Source: Clostridia bacterium (GTDB taxonomy: Bacteria; Bacillota; Clostridia; Oscillospirales; Acutalibacteraceae). From it: a stretch of 55,465 bases of DNA. The stretch spans positions 1 to 55,465 of the forward strand of contig JAFSGH010000021.1 in NCBI GenBank assembly GCA_017440965.1, read 5' to 3'. Every line of letters begins with the position of its first letter. The stretch's first letter is position 1. The notes under the pieces are model-generated. The model worked only from the letters and a program-made list of their open reading frames with translations, made no database searches and was not told the origin of the DNA. The position numbers and the translations under genes were made by a program. Below, piece by piece: positions 42,681 to 51,850 of the stretch.

Positions 42681-43600
42681 TGCTGTGCCTCGGTATTGAT
42701 ACAAGTAATTATACAACATCAGCCGCAGTTTTCGATTCTGAAGTCTCTTCTCTTGTTCAGAAAAGAAAGCTTCTTTCCGTAAAGGAAGGGGAGCTGGGGC
42801 TGCGACAGTCGGATGCGGTTTTTCAGCATACTGTAAATCTGCCTGATATCATAAAGTCTGTTCTGCCTGCTGACGGTAGACGGATCGACAGGGTTGCCGT
42901 TTCTGTTTCCCCGAGAGACGAAGAGGGCTCATATATGCCTTGCTTTATGACAGGTAAGGGGGCCGCTGAGATGATAGCGGCTTCTGTCGGTGCTGATATA
43001 AGGTTTTTCTCCCATCAGGCGGGACATATTGCCGCTGCACTTTTTTCTGCCGACGCCTTAGAGCTTATTGAAAAGGAATTTATTGCTTTTCATGTTTCAG
43101 GCGGTACAACTGAGGCAGTGAAGGTATCACCCGACAAGGACAGAGTTTTTTCTGTAAGGCTTCTTGCGGGCTCACTTGATCTTAAGGCAGGACAGGCAAT
43201 AGACAGAACCGGCAGGATGCTGGGACTTGCGTTTCCTGCAGGTCCCGAGCTTGATGCTCTCAGTCTTATGAGCGAAAGAACCTACAAAATAAGACCTTTT
43301 ATAAGAAACGGTAGCTGTTCTTTATCGGGGCTTCAGAATAAATGTGAAAAAATGAAGGCAGACGGTGAGCCTTCATATGATATTGCAAAATACTGTATAG
43401 ATTATATTTCGCAGGTAATATATGAAATGACTGCAGAAATACTCAGCGCTTATCCGGGGCTTCCCGTTGTATATTCAGGCGGCGTAATGTCCAACACTCT
43501 TATCAGGAAACGGCTTTTTGATGAATTTGGCGCGGTCTTTGCCGCTCCCGGCTTTTCTTCGGATAATGCGGCAGGTCTTGCAGTTCTTGCTTCTATGTGA
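42680..43600 (+). CDS. TsaD/Gcp-family paralogue (ASKHA fold)
   Basis: 306 residues, shorter than true TsaD (about 340). TsaD makes the N6-threonylcarbamoyl group of tRNA A37. Seen are L-G-I-D-T-S-N-Y-T-T-S at the start, the metal-binding histidines in H-Q-A-G-H (about 112-116), H-V-S-G-G-T-T-E and D-N-A-A-G-L near the end. The normal D-E-V-x-S-Q and the long insert are missing or changed. The position between nusB and xseA is seen in other Ruminococcaceae. A housekeeping tsaD is expected elsewhere, so this copy may have a different role. Confidence 0.75.
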   Translation: MLCLGIDTSNYTTSAAVFDSEVSSLVQKRKLLSVKEGELGLRQSDAVFQHTVNLPDIIKSVLPADGRRIDRVAVSVSPRDEEGSYMPCFMTGKGAAEMIAASVGADIRFFSHQAGHIAAALFSADALELIEKEFIAFHVSGGTTEAVKVSPDKDRVFSVRLLAGSLDLKAGQAIDRTGRMLGLAFPAGPELDALSLMSERTYKIRPFIRNGSCSLSGLQNKCEKMKADGEPSYDIAKYCIDYISQVIYEMTAEILSAYPGLPVVYSGGVMSNTLIRKRLFDEFGAVFAAPGFSSDNAAGLAVLASM

Positions 43601-43605
43601 ATATT

Positions 43606-44826
43606 ATGATGAATATACCGACTTTTACGGTTTCGCAGGCAAACCGTTATATAAAATCCTTGTTTGATTCCGATCTCGGAATGCAATCTATATTTATTTC
43701 CGGGGAGATCTCCAATTTTTCCAATCACTATAAAACAGGTCATCTCTATTTTTCGCTTAAGGATGATAATGCCGCTATAAAGGCTGTTATGTTCAACCGG
43801 CAGGCATCGAGGCTGCGCTTTGTGCCTGAAAACGGGATGAAGGTCATCGTAAACGGCAGGATCTCTGTTTTTGAAAGAGACGGAGTATATCAGATATATG
43901 TCGAGGGTATGCAGCCTGACGGTGCAGGTGCACTTGCCGTTGCATTTGAGCAGCTTAAGAAGAAGCTTGAGGCAGAGGGGCTTTTTGATGAAGCTCACAA
44001 AAAGCCGTTGCCCTCATTCCCTCTGCGAGTGGGTGTTATAACATCTCCCACGGGGGCTGCTGTTCAGGATATATTCAATGTTCTCGGAAGACGCTTCCCG
44101 AAGGCAGAAATTATATTTAAGGGTGTCTCGGTGCAGGGTGCATCGGCTTCCTGTGAAATGATAGAGGCATTAGAAGAGTTTTCGAGAAAGAAATGTGCCG
44201 ATGTTATAATAATCGGTAGAGGCGGAGGCAGTGCAGAGGATCTGTGGTGCTTTAATGACGAGCTTCTTGCAAGAGCAATATATGCTTGTCCTATTCCCGT
44301 GATATCTGCCGTCGGTCACGAAACTGATTTTACTATATGTGATTTTGTAAGCGACATGAGAGCGCCCACGCCTTCAGCCGCCGCGGAGCTTGCAGTTCCC
44401 GATATGACTGCACTTATGATGAATACTGCTTCGCTGACGGAAAGACTTTACGGTGCCGTAGGTTCATATCTTAAGGTTGAAAGAAGAAAGCTTGAAATGC
44501 TGCTGGAGCAGCGGTCTTTTACCGATCCCGGAAGGTTTTTTAATTCGGAATATGAGCTTCTGAACAGAAATTCCGTCAGATTGAAGGCCGCCGCAGAGAA
44601 AATATTATATAAAGAAAAAAATACATTTACCGAGGCTTTTTCCGCTCTTGAAAGACTCAATCCTCTGAGTGTGCTGTTAAGAGGCTTTTCCCTTGTAAGC
44701 CATAACGGACAAATAGTAGAGAGCATAGATAAAATAAGTAAGGATGACAGACTGACAGTTCAGATGTCTGACGGAACAGCCGACTGTCTTGTGCTCGGCA
44801 CGGAAAGGAAGAACAAAAGTGAGTGA
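43606..44826 (+). CDS. xseA: Exodeoxyribonuclease VII large subunit
   Basis: 406 residues. The N-terminal OB domain (about 5-100) starts F-T-V-S-Q-A-N-R-Y-I-K, with F-I-S-G-E-I-S-N-F. The catalytic part has V-G-V-I-T-S-P-T-G-A-A-V-Q-D and I-I-G-R-G-G-G-S-A-E-D-L-W-C-F-N-D, then V-G-H-E-T-D-F-T. It degrades single-stranded DNA with XseB. Start uncertain: GTG at 43597 (overlapping the previous stop), ATG at 43606 or ATG at 43609; none has a strong ribosome binding site, consistent with coupling to the preceding gene. Confidence 0.95.
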   Translation: MMNIPTFTVSQANRYIKSLFDSDLGMQSIFISGEISNFSNHYKTGHLYFSLKDDNAAIKAVMFNRQASRLRFVPENGMKVIVNGRISVFERDGVYQIYVEGMQPDGAGALAVAFEQLKKKLEAEGLFDEAHKKPLPSFPLRVGVITSPTGAAVQDIFNVLGRRFPKAEIIFKGVSVQGASASCEMIEALEEFSRKKCADVIIIGRGGGSAEDLWCFNDELLARAIYACPIPVISAVGHETDFTICDFVSDMRAPTPSAAAELAVPDMTALMMNTASLTERLYGAVGSYLKVERRKLEMLLEQRSFTDPGRFFNSEYELLNRNSVRLKAAAEKILYKEKNTFTEAFSALERLNPLSVLLRGFSLVSHNGQIVESIDKISKDDRLTVQMSDGTADCLVLGTERKNKSE

Positions 44827-45019
44827 ATATACATACGAATCGGCAATAAAGCGTCTACAGGAGATCGTAAAGCTTCTTGAAAACGGCGGACTTACTCTTG
44901 ACGATTCCGTGAAGCTTTTTGAAGAGGGCGCGGGACTTGCAAAATTCTGTAATAATGAATTGAAGAATGCCGAGCAGAGAATAATATCTCTTGATGATAT
45001 CGGAGAGGAACAGCAATGA
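44819..45019 (+). CDS. xseB: Exodeoxyribonuclease VII small subunit
   Basis: 66 residues from a GTG at 44819 with AAAGGA 10 bases upstream; it overlaps the end of xseA by 8 bases. The typical Y-E-S-A-I-K-R-L-Q-E-I-V and L-E-N-G-G-L-T-L-D-D-S-V-K-L-F-E-E-G are present. XseB subunits bind the long XseA helices. It overlaps ispA by 4 bases (ATGA). Confidence 0.95.
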   Translation: MSEYTYESAIKRLQEIVKLLENGGLTLDDSVKLFEEGAGLAKFCNNELKNAEQRIISLDDIGEEQQ

Positions 45020-45879
45020 GTAATATTGATTTATATATTGAGAAAATTGAAGAAAGAATAAGCAGAGCTCTGCCTGAGCTTTCCCCCGAAACTGATGCTC
45101 TCAGAGAAATGCTGATGTATTCTCTTGAAAGCGGCGGTAAAAGAATAAGACCTTTATTGTGTCTTGAATTCTGTGCGGCCGCAGGTGGAAATATTGAAAA
45201 GGCGTTGGATTTTGCCTGTGCTGTTGAATTTGTGCATACTTATTCCTTGGTACACGATGATCTTCCCTGTATGGATAATGACGATTTCAGAAGAGGTAAG
45301 CCCTCTTCTCATAAAAAATTCGGTGAGGCAAATGCACTGCTTTGCGGTGACGCCTTACTGACACATGCATTTTTTCTTATCTCAAATTCAGCTCTTGAAG
45401 GCACAGTCAGTGCCGAGCAGGCTGTAAGAGCATCAAAGGAGCTTTCCTTGCTCAGCGGAATGAAAGGAATGATAGGCGGACAGTATATTGATCTTAAATA
45501 TGAAAATACTCCCGCAACTCTTCCCGTGTTAATGGAAATGGATACTCTCAAAACTGCGGCTCTTATAGAAAGTGCCTGTGCAATGGGACTTATTGCCGCC
45601 GGAGCAGACGAATGTGAAATATCCTATGCAAGAGATTTTGCCCGTGAATTGGGAATTGCTTTTCAGATAAAGGATGATCTGCTTGAAGCCGAGGAGGACG
45701 GTGAGTCCAGCGACGAGAAAAACGGTAAGGTAACATATGTGTCGCTTTTCGGTATGCAGAAGGCAGGAGAGCTTGCTTCTATTCACACTGCCAATGCTCT
45801 TTCTGCACTTGATCATTTCGGAAGTGCGGCTGATGAATTAAGAGCTATAGCAAAAAGCCTTCTTTCGAGAAAGAACTAA
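45016..45879 (+). CDS. ispA: Polyprenyl (farnesyl/geranylgeranyl) diphosphate synthase
   Basis: 287 residues. The all-alpha prenyltransferase has S-G-G-K-R-I-R-P (about 38-45), the first Asp-rich motif H-D-D-L-P-C-M-D-N-D-D (about 80-90) and the second K-D-D-L-L-E (about 218-223). It condenses isopentenyl diphosphate with an allylic diphosphate to make the precursor of undecaprenyl carrier and quinones. Product length is probably C15 but cannot be proved. Adjacent dxs supplies the precursor pathway. Confidence 0.93.
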   Translation: MSNIDLYIEKIEERISRALPELSPETDALREMLMYSLESGGKRIRPLLCLEFCAAAGGNIEKALDFACAVEFVHTYSLVHDDLPCMDNDDFRRGKPSSHKKFGEANALLCGDALLTHAFFLISNSALEGTVSAEQAVRASKELSLLSGMKGMIGGQYIDLKYENTPATLPVLMEMDTLKTAALIESACAMGLIAAGADECEISYARDFARELGIAFQIKDDLLEAEEDGESSDEKNGKVTYVSLFGMQKAGELASIHTANALSALDHFGSAADELRAIAKSLLSRKN

Positions 45880-45903
45880 TATCCGAGCGATGGGGATGAA
45901 ACA

Positions 45904-47769
45904 ATGAAAGGAAAATATCTGCCGTATATCAATTGCCCTCAGGATGTGAAAAATGTTCCCGAGGAGGAATTGGATGTACTTGCTGAGGAAGTGAGAAGAG
46001 AGCTGATCTCCACCGTTTCAAAAACGGGCGGACATCTTGCCTCAAATCTCGGTGTTGTAGAGCTTACTATCGCTTTGCACAGAGTCTTTTCTTCTCCTGA
46101 TGATAAGATCATATGGGATGTTTCTCATCAGAGCTATACCCATAAGCTTTTTACCGGCAGAGGAAAAAAATTTGAAACCTTAAGACAGCCGGGCGGAATA
46201 TCGGGCTTCACGAGAAGAAATGAGAGTGAGCATGATATTATGTCGGGCGGTCATTCAAGCGTTGCTCTTTCCGCGGCATACGGAATAGCGGCGGCAAATA
46301 AAATAGAGGGAAATGATAATTTTACCGTTGCTGTTGTCGGAGACGGTGCCTTTACCGGCGGTATGGTCTATGAGGCACTTAATAACGCAGGCAGAGCGGG
46401 AACAGGCACAAAGCTTATCGTTGTTCTCAACGATAATGAAATGTCTATTTCTCATAATGTAGGCTCACTTGCAAGATATTTTGCAGAAATGCGGGCAACT
46501 CCCCGCTATGTGCGATTTAAGTCAAAGACAGAAAAAACACTTAATGCCATACCGCTTGTGGGAAAGCATCTTGTAAGCGGAATTTATAATGCAAAAACAT
46601 ACATAAAGAATATAATATACAATTCTACTATGTTCGAGGACCTCGGCTTCAGATATATGGGGCCTGTGGACGGACATAATATTTCAAATCTGATCTCTGC
46701 GCTTGAAGGCGCCAAGGAGGCAGATTATCCCGTTGTCCTTCATATAAATACTACCAAGGGAAAGGGCTATGAGTTTGCTGAAAAAGCTCCCGATGCCTTC
46801 CACGGTATATCTGCTTTTAATCTTGATTCGGGAGAGGCAGTTTATTCAGAGCCGAGCTTTTCCGATGCCTTCGGAAGCTTTCTTGTAAAAGCTGCTGAAA
46901 AGGACAGCAGAATATGTGCAATAACGGCAGCAATGAGTCTCGGCTGCGGTCTTGAGGATTTCAAAAACCGTTTCCCTGATCGGTTTTTTGATGTGGGAAT
47001 TGCCGAGCAGCACGCTGTCACCTTTGCGGCAGGGCTGTCCCGCGGCGGAATGCTGCCCGTATTTGCCGTTTACTCTTCATTTCTACAAAGAGCATACGAT
47101 CAGATAATCCATGACTGTGCAATGCAGGGGCTTAAAATAGTATTTGCAATAGACCGTGCAGGCTTTGTCGGTGCTGACGGCGAGTCTCATCACGGTGTTT
47201 TCGATGCGGCATTTATCAACACTATCCCTGATATTACTGTTTTTTCTCCCTCTTCCTTTGAAGAACTTAAAACGGATCTTGATAATGCCGTTTATTCGAC
47301 TGAAGGTCCTGTTGCCATCCGCTATCCCCGCGGTGTGGATTCTTATCTTCCCGAGGATTTTTCAGTTACGGGGGAAGATTTTGATATTTACGGTGACAGC
47401 AGTCAGAAAACAGCTGTTGTGACATACGGCAGATGCTTCAGCGAAGCATGTAAGGCAAAACAGCTCCTTGAAGAAAAAGGTATATCAGTTTTTATTGTTA
47501 AACTCAATAAGATAAAGCCGGTAAGCAACGAGGCTGTTAAAAATGTGCTTCACTGCGAAAAGGTGTTCTTTTTTGAGGAGGGACAGCGCTTCGGCGGTAT
47601 AGGGGAGACCTTTGGCGATAAGCTGTTCAAGTTTGATTATAAGGGTATTTACCGTAATAATGCTATAGAGGGAGAATTTCCTATGCAGAACACGGTTAAG
47701 GGGCTTATGTCTCATTACTTCCTTGACTGTGACGGAATGGTTAAAAAGATTTCAGAGGAATGTGAATAA
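45904..47769 (+). CDS. dxs: 1-Deoxy-D-xylulose-5-phosphate synthase
   Basis: First enzyme of the MEP isoprenoid pathway, joining pyruvate and glyceraldehyde 3-phosphate with thiamine diphosphate. 621 residues, normal. Seen are S-N-L-G-V-V-E-L-T-I-A-L-H, H-Q-S-Y-T-H-K-L, G-G-H-S-S, V-G-D-G-A-F-T-G-G-M-V-Y-E-A-L-N (TPP site), N-D-N-E-M-S-I, G-P-V-D-G-H-N and, in the second domain, D-V-G-I-A-E-Q-H-A-V-T-F-A-A-G and R-Y-P-R-G. No lost residue noticed. It lies 24 bases after ispA. Confidence 0.97.
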   Translation: MKGKYLPYINCPQDVKNVPEEELDVLAEEVRRELISTVSKTGGHLASNLGVVELTIALHRVFSSPDDKIIWDVSHQSYTHKLFTGRGKKFETLRQPGGISGFTRRNESEHDIMSGGHSSVALSAAYGIAAANKIEGNDNFTVAVVGDGAFTGGMVYEALNNAGRAGTGTKLIVVLNDNEMSISHNVGSLARYFAEMRATPRYVRFKSKTEKTLNAIPLVGKHLVSGIYNAKTYIKNIIYNSTMFEDLGFRYMGPVDGHNISNLISALEGAKEADYPVVLHINTTKGKGYEFAEKAPDAFHGISAFNLDSGEAVYSEPSFSDAFGSFLVKAAEKDSRICAITAAMSLGCGLEDFKNRFPDRFFDVGIAEQHAVTFAAGLSRGGMLPVFAVYSSFLQRAYDQIIHDCAMQGLKIVFAIDRAGFVGADGESHHGVFDAAFINTIPDITVFSPSSFEELKTDLDNAVYSTEGPVAIRYPRGVDSYLPEDFSVTGEDFDIYGDSSQKTAVVTYGRCFSEACKAKQLLEEKGISVFIVKLNKIKPVSNEAVKNVLHCEKVFFFEEGQRFGGIGETFGDKLFKFDYKGIYRNNAIEGEFPMQNTVKGLMSHYFLDCDGMVKKISEECE

Positions 47770-47771
47770 TA

Positions 47772-48572
47772 ATGGCTGAAAAAATGAGACTTGATGCTTT
47801 TCTCGCCAATGAAGGCTATTTTGAAAGCAGAGAAAAAGCAAAAGCAGGAATAATGGCAGGTATCGTTTACATAAACGGTCAGAAGGCTCTTAAGGCAGGC
47901 GATACCGTTAAAGCTACCGATACCGTTGAAGTCAGAGGCGGAATGGAATTTGTAAGCCGCGGCGGATATAAGCTTAAAAAGGCAATGTCCGTCTTTCCTA
48001 TAGACCTTAACGGCAAGATATGTATGGATATCGGTGCATCAACGGGCGGATTTACCGATTGTATGCTACAGAACGGTGCTGTCAGGGTATACTGTGTGGA
48101 TGTAGGCTACGGACAGCTTGCCTGGAAGCTCAGAAGTGACGAAAGAGTAGTAAATCTGGAGCGTACCAATGTAAGATATATAACAGAGGAGCAGATTCCT
48201 GAAAAAACGGATTTCTCTTCTGTGGATGTTTCATTTATCTCTCTTTGCCTTGTTCTTCCTAAGGTATATGAACTTCTCGGAGATAAAGGCGAATGTGTTT
48301 GTCTGATAAAGCCTCAGTTTGAAGCAGGAAGAGAAAAGGTCGGCAAAAAGGGTGTCGTAAGAGAGAAAAGCACACATATCGAGGTGGTAGAGAAAATAGT
48401 TTCTTTTGCAAAGGAAACAGGCTTTACCGTAAAGGGACTGGATTTTTCCCCGATAAAGGGTCCCGAAGGGAATATCGAATACTTATTGTTTATATCAAAA
48501 GAGCCGGGCGAGAATGCAGATATCTCTCCTGAAAAGGTAGTTGAAGCTTCACACGGTGCACTTGATAATTAA
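47772..48572 (+). CDS. tlyA: TlyA-family rRNA 2'-O-methyltransferase
   Basis: 266 residues: an N-terminal S4 RNA-binding domain (about 4-60; R-L-D-A-F-L, K-A-G-I-M-A-G) and a FtsJ-like methyltransferase with the SAM site M-D-I-G-A-S-T-G-G-F-T-D (about 82-93), then D-V-G-Y-G-Q-L and D-V-S-F-I-S-L. In mycobacteria TlyA methylates 16S and 23S rRNA and this sets capreomycin sensitivity; in Clostridia the gene is a steady neighbour of nadK and argR. Start 2 bases after dxs stop. Confidence 0.92.
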   Translation: MAEKMRLDAFLANEGYFESREKAKAGIMAGIVYINGQKALKAGDTVKATDTVEVRGGMEFVSRGGYKLKKAMSVFPIDLNGKICMDIGASTGGFTDCMLQNGAVRVYCVDVGYGQLAWKLRSDERVVNLERTNVRYITEEQIPEKTDFSSVDVSFISLCLVLPKVYELLGDKGECVCLIKPQFEAGREKVGKKGVVREKSTHIEVVEKIVSFAKETGFTVKGLDFSPIKGPEGNIEYLLFISKEPGENADISPEKVVEASHGALDN

Positions 48573-48583
48573 GGGGTGGTAGT

Positions 48584-49435
48584 ATGAAGATAGCAATTAT
48601 CCCCAATCTTACGAGAAGCAGGGCGATTTCCGTAACAACAGATGCTTGTAAGGAGCTTTGTAAGTCAGGAATAGCTTATTGCTTCAGCTCTGAAATAAGA
48701 GAGCTGCTGAGAGATTTTCCTGATGAAGTATTTGAAGCTCCCGACCGCTTTATAAAAGGAGCCGATATGGTCATCTCCGTGGGCGGTGACGGCTCTATGC
48801 TCAGAGCTGCAAAGCTTGCGGCAGAGGAGAATAAGAATGTTCTCGGTATTAATGCGGGAAGGCTCGCATATCTCTGCGGTCTCGATTCTGATGAACTGCA
48901 TTTGCTGTCAAGGCTTAAGGACGGTATGTTTACCGTGCAGAAGCGAATGATGCTTCAGACTGAGATATATTCTCACGATGAGCTCATATATTCAGCAAAG
49001 TGCCTGAATGATGCTGTGTTTAACAGAGGTGCATATTTAAGGCTTATAGATCTAAGTGTAAAAACGGGCGGCAGGGATATTGCGGATTATCTTGCCGACG
49101 GTGCGATTTTTGCAACACCTACCGGCTCTACTGCATATTCAATGTCAGCAGGCGGACCTATTGTTGAACCTACACTTGAAGCAATACTTCTGACTCCCAT
49201 ATGTCCGCATTCGCTTGCCGTACGACCTTATATATTCTCCGGATCTGCCGTTTTTGAGGTTTCGGTCAAGGATGAGTCAGAGGGGGAGGTCTTTCTCTCC
49301 TGTGACGGCGGTGAGGCAGTGCCTGTTGGAAGGGATTGCCGTGTCCGTATATTAAAGTCTGATACAACAGCATCCTTTGTGTCAATTAAAACAGATAATT
49401 TTATAGATGTTCTTAACAAGAAACTTGAAAAGTGA
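48584..49435 (+). CDS. nadK: NAD kinase
   Basis: 283 residues. Converts NAD to NADP with ATP or polyphosphate. The signature S-V-G-G-D-G-S-M-L (about 66-74) carries the catalytic aspartate; L-N-D-A-V-F-N-R-G and T-P-T-G-S-T-A-Y-S-M-S-A-G-G-P-I follow. Normal length, in the standard tlyA-nadK-argR-recN series. Confidence 0.96.
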   Translation: MKIAIIPNLTRSRAISVTTDACKELCKSGIAYCFSSEIRELLRDFPDEVFEAPDRFIKGADMVISVGGDGSMLRAAKLAAEENKNVLGINAGRLAYLCGLDSDELHLLSRLKDGMFTVQKRMMLQTEIYSHDELIYSAKCLNDAVFNRGAYLRLIDLSVKTGGRDIADYLADGAIFATPTGSTAYSMSAGGPIVEPTLEAILLTPICPHSLAVRPYIFSGSAVFEVSVKDESEGEVFLSCDGGEAVPVGRDCRVRILKSDTTASFVSIKTDNFIDVLNKKLEK

Positions 49436-49444
49436 GGAAGTTTT

Positions 49445-49897
49445 ATGAAGAAAAACCGTCAGGCAATGATAGCAAGACTTATTGAGGAAAATGTTATCAG
49501 CACTCAGGAGGAGCTTCTTGCAAAGCTTATCGAGATGGGTGTAAATGTGACTCAGGCCACTGTTTCCCGCGATATCAAGGAGATGCATATTGTAAAGCAT
49601 CCCGCTCCTACAGGGGAATATAAATACTGCCTTCCCACGCTTGCTCCTGAAGAAAACAGCAGTAAATATATGTCTATTCTCATAGGCTCTGCAGTTTGCA
49701 CGGATATAGCTCTCAATACAGTTGTGCTTAAATGCCATGTGGGAACTGCTCAGGCTGCCTGTGCTGCTCTTGATTCAATGGGTCTTCAGGGCGTTGCAGG
49801 TACACTTGCAGGCGATGATACCATATTTGTCCTTTGCTACAATGAGGAGTCTGCCGTAAAGGTCAAGAAAAAGCTTGATACAGTGCTTGGATTTTAA
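49445..49897 (+). CDS. argR: Arginine repressor
   Basis: 150 residues, full length. The N-terminal winged helix has the recognition region T-Q-A-T-V-S-R-D-I-K-E-M (about 37-48). The C-terminal oligomerisation domain has V-G-T-A-Q-A-A-C-A-A-L-D (about 100-111) and G-T-L-A-G-D-D-T-I-F-V (about 120-130), the arginine-binding part. The ATG follows GAGGAAG. No arginine genes occur in the window. Confidence 0.95.
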   Translation: MKKNRQAMIARLIEENVISTQEELLAKLIEMGVNVTQATVSRDIKEMHIVKHPAPTGEYKYCLPTLAPEENSSKYMSILIGSAVCTDIALNTVVLKCHVGTAQAACAALDSMGLQGVAGTLAGDDTIFVLCYNEESAVKVKKKLDTVLGF

Positions 49898-49899
49898 TT

Positions 49900-51579
49900 A
49901 TGCTGAGATCACTTAATATTGAAAACATTGCAATAATAGAAAAGGCCTCCGTTGAATTCAGCGAGGGGCTTAATATACTTACCGGTGAAACAGGTGCAGG
50001 TAAAAGTATTCTTATCGACTCTATAAATGCGGTAACGGGTGAAAAAACATCAAGAGAGCTTATCCGTACAGGAGAGGATTCTGCTCAGGTCACAGCGTTT
50101 TTTGACGGCATATCAGATGATGTCAGAGGAAGGCTTCTTGAAAACGGCTTGCCCGTTGAGGAGGATGGCTCTCTGCTGCTTCAGAGACGGCTTTTCAGAG
50201 ACGGTAAAAATTCCTGCAGAATAAACGGTGCAGCTGTAACGGTTTCAATGCTCAGAAATATAGGTATGAGCCTTATTAATATTCACGGTCAGAGAGATTC
50301 TCAGGCTCTTCTTGACAGTGAAAAGCATATAGGCTTTCTTGACAGCTTCGCGGAAGATGCAGCCTTACTTCAGGAATATAGCTTCTTATACGAGAAGCTT
50401 CGCCGTATTATAAATGAGATAAAAGAGCTTAGCCTTGATGAAGCAAAAAAGGAAAGACAGACCGAGATGCTCGTTTATCAGATAAATGAGCTTGAAGCGG
50501 CAGAGATACAGACAGGCGAAAGAGCTGCTCTTATAAAAAAGAAGAATATTCTTAATAACAGCAAAAAGCTTACGGATGCCCTCAGATGTGCATTGATATC
50601 TCTCAGCGGTGATAATGATTCCTTTGGTGCAGAGGGGCTTATTTCTGCGGCAGTATCGGAGATAGCCTCAGTTTCATCTCTTGCAAAAGGGCTTGATACA
50701 CTTACTGAAAATCTGAATACCGCAAATTCATATGTTGATGACTGTGTCCGTCTTCTTGATGATGTACTTCGCCAGCTTGAAGATATAGACGGAAATATTG
50801 ATGAAATTGAAGAACGCCTTGATATTCTTTATAAGCTTTCAAAAAAGTACGGTGAAAAAGAAGAGGATATGCTGGCATTCCTTGAAAATGCAAAAAAAGA
50901 GCTTGAATCATTGGAGGGAGCAGATGAAAGACTTGATGAGCTGAAAAAAGAGTACCCGGAGGTGCTCGGTGAATGCGAAGCGGCGGCAAAAAAGCTTTCC
51001 TCAAAGAGAAGAGATGCCGCAAAAATGCTCTCATCTGCCATTCAGTTTGAACTGAGCTTTCTTGATATGCCTAATTGCAGATTCGTAGTTTCAGTTGAAG
51101 ACTGTGATATGAATGAAAACGGCGCTGATGCGGTAGAATTTCTTATTTCCGCAAATCCCGGCGAAGAGCCCAAGGCATTAGGAAAGGTTGCCTCGGGCGG
51201 CGAGCTTTCAAGAATTATGCTTGCTATGAAAAATGTGTTCAACAAGGAAGGCGGCGTTGATACTCTTATTTTTGATGAGATCGACACGGGTGTCAGCGGC
51301 TCTGCCGCAAGACGAATAGCTGTAAAGCTTTCCGAGGTATCAAAAAAATCACAGATACTCTGTATAACACATCTGGCACAGATTGCCGCTTTTGCAGATA
51401 CTCACAAATTCCTTTATAAGGAAGTAGCAGACGGTAAGACCTTTACCCGGATAAAGGAGCTTTCCGAAGGTGAGAGGGCATATGAGCTTGCCCGTATGAC
51501 CTACGGAGCAGATGCAGATGAGATACATATCAGATCTGCCGAAAGAATGATACTTTCCGCACAGAAGGAAAAGAAATAA
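49900..51579 (+). CDS. recN: DNA repair protein RecN
   Basis: SMC-like ATPase acting early in double-strand-break repair. 559 residues. The N-terminal half has L-T-G-E-T-G-A-G-K-S-I-L-I-D (about 28-41) and H-G-Q-R-D-S-Q-A-L-L. A long coiled coil spans about 150-370. The C-terminal half has V-A-S-G-G-E-L-S-R-I-M-L-A and L-I-F-D-E-I-D-T-G-V-S-G. Last gene of the operon, closed by a terminator. In many spore formers spoIVB and spo0A follow; they do not here. Confidence 0.96.
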   Translation: MLRSLNIENIAIIEKASVEFSEGLNILTGETGAGKSILIDSINAVTGEKTSRELIRTGEDSAQVTAFFDGISDDVRGRLLENGLPVEEDGSLLLQRRLFRDGKNSCRINGAAVTVSMLRNIGMSLINIHGQRDSQALLDSEKHIGFLDSFAEDAALLQEYSFLYEKLRRIINEIKELSLDEAKKERQTEMLVYQINELEAAEIQTGERAALIKKKNILNNSKKLTDALRCALISLSGDNDSFGAEGLISAAVSEIASVSSLAKGLDTLTENLNTANSYVDDCVRLLDDVLRQLEDIDGNIDEIEERLDILYKLSKKYGEKEEDMLAFLENAKKELESLEGADERLDELKKEYPEVLGECEAAAKKLSSKRRDAAKMLSSAIQFELSFLDMPNCRFVVSVEDCDMNENGADAVEFLISANPGEEPKALGKVASGGELSRIMLAMKNVFNKEGGVDTLIFDEIDTGVSGSAARRIAVKLSEVSKKSQILCITHLAQIAAFADTHKFLYKEVADGKTFTRIKELSEGERAYELARMTYGADADEIHIRSAERMILSAQKEKK

Positions 51580-51585
51580 ATATGA

Positions 51586-51616
51586 AGCAGTGTCCTGCGG
51601 GATGCTGCTTTTTTTC
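51586..51616 (+). terminator. Terminator of the nusB-recN operon
   Basis: A 10-bp stem (51586-51595 with 51600-51609, two wobble pairs), a 4-base loop and a T run. Confidence 0.85.
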
Positions 51617-51769
51617 TTAGTGGCAATATTTTATCCTCGCATTATTTCTACAAAAACTGAATATAGTGTTCGGATAAAAATGCTCTCGGTAATAAAAAAT
51701 AACAAAACTTTATTTGTGAATTGTTTGTTTTGCAACAAAAATAAGTTTAATAATTGTTAATAATTAGCA

Positions 51770-51823
51770 TTTTCAAATTGTTATTATGATGATATAATAC
51801 TAATTATAATAGTATAACTATTA
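51770..51823 (+). promoter_or_regulatory. Probable promoter and palindrome before the InlB-repeat gene
   Basis: TATAAT at 51793-51798 is a perfect -10 box; at 17 bases upstream only a weak TTTTCA (51770-51775) serves as -35. Just downstream, 51807-51813 pairs with 51817-51823 (7-bp arms, 3-base centre), which could be an operator or leader hairpin. The rest of the 230-base gap is very AT-rich with no gene. Confidence 0.45.
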
Positions 51824-51850
51824 CTATATAATATTGAAAGGATGATTTTG

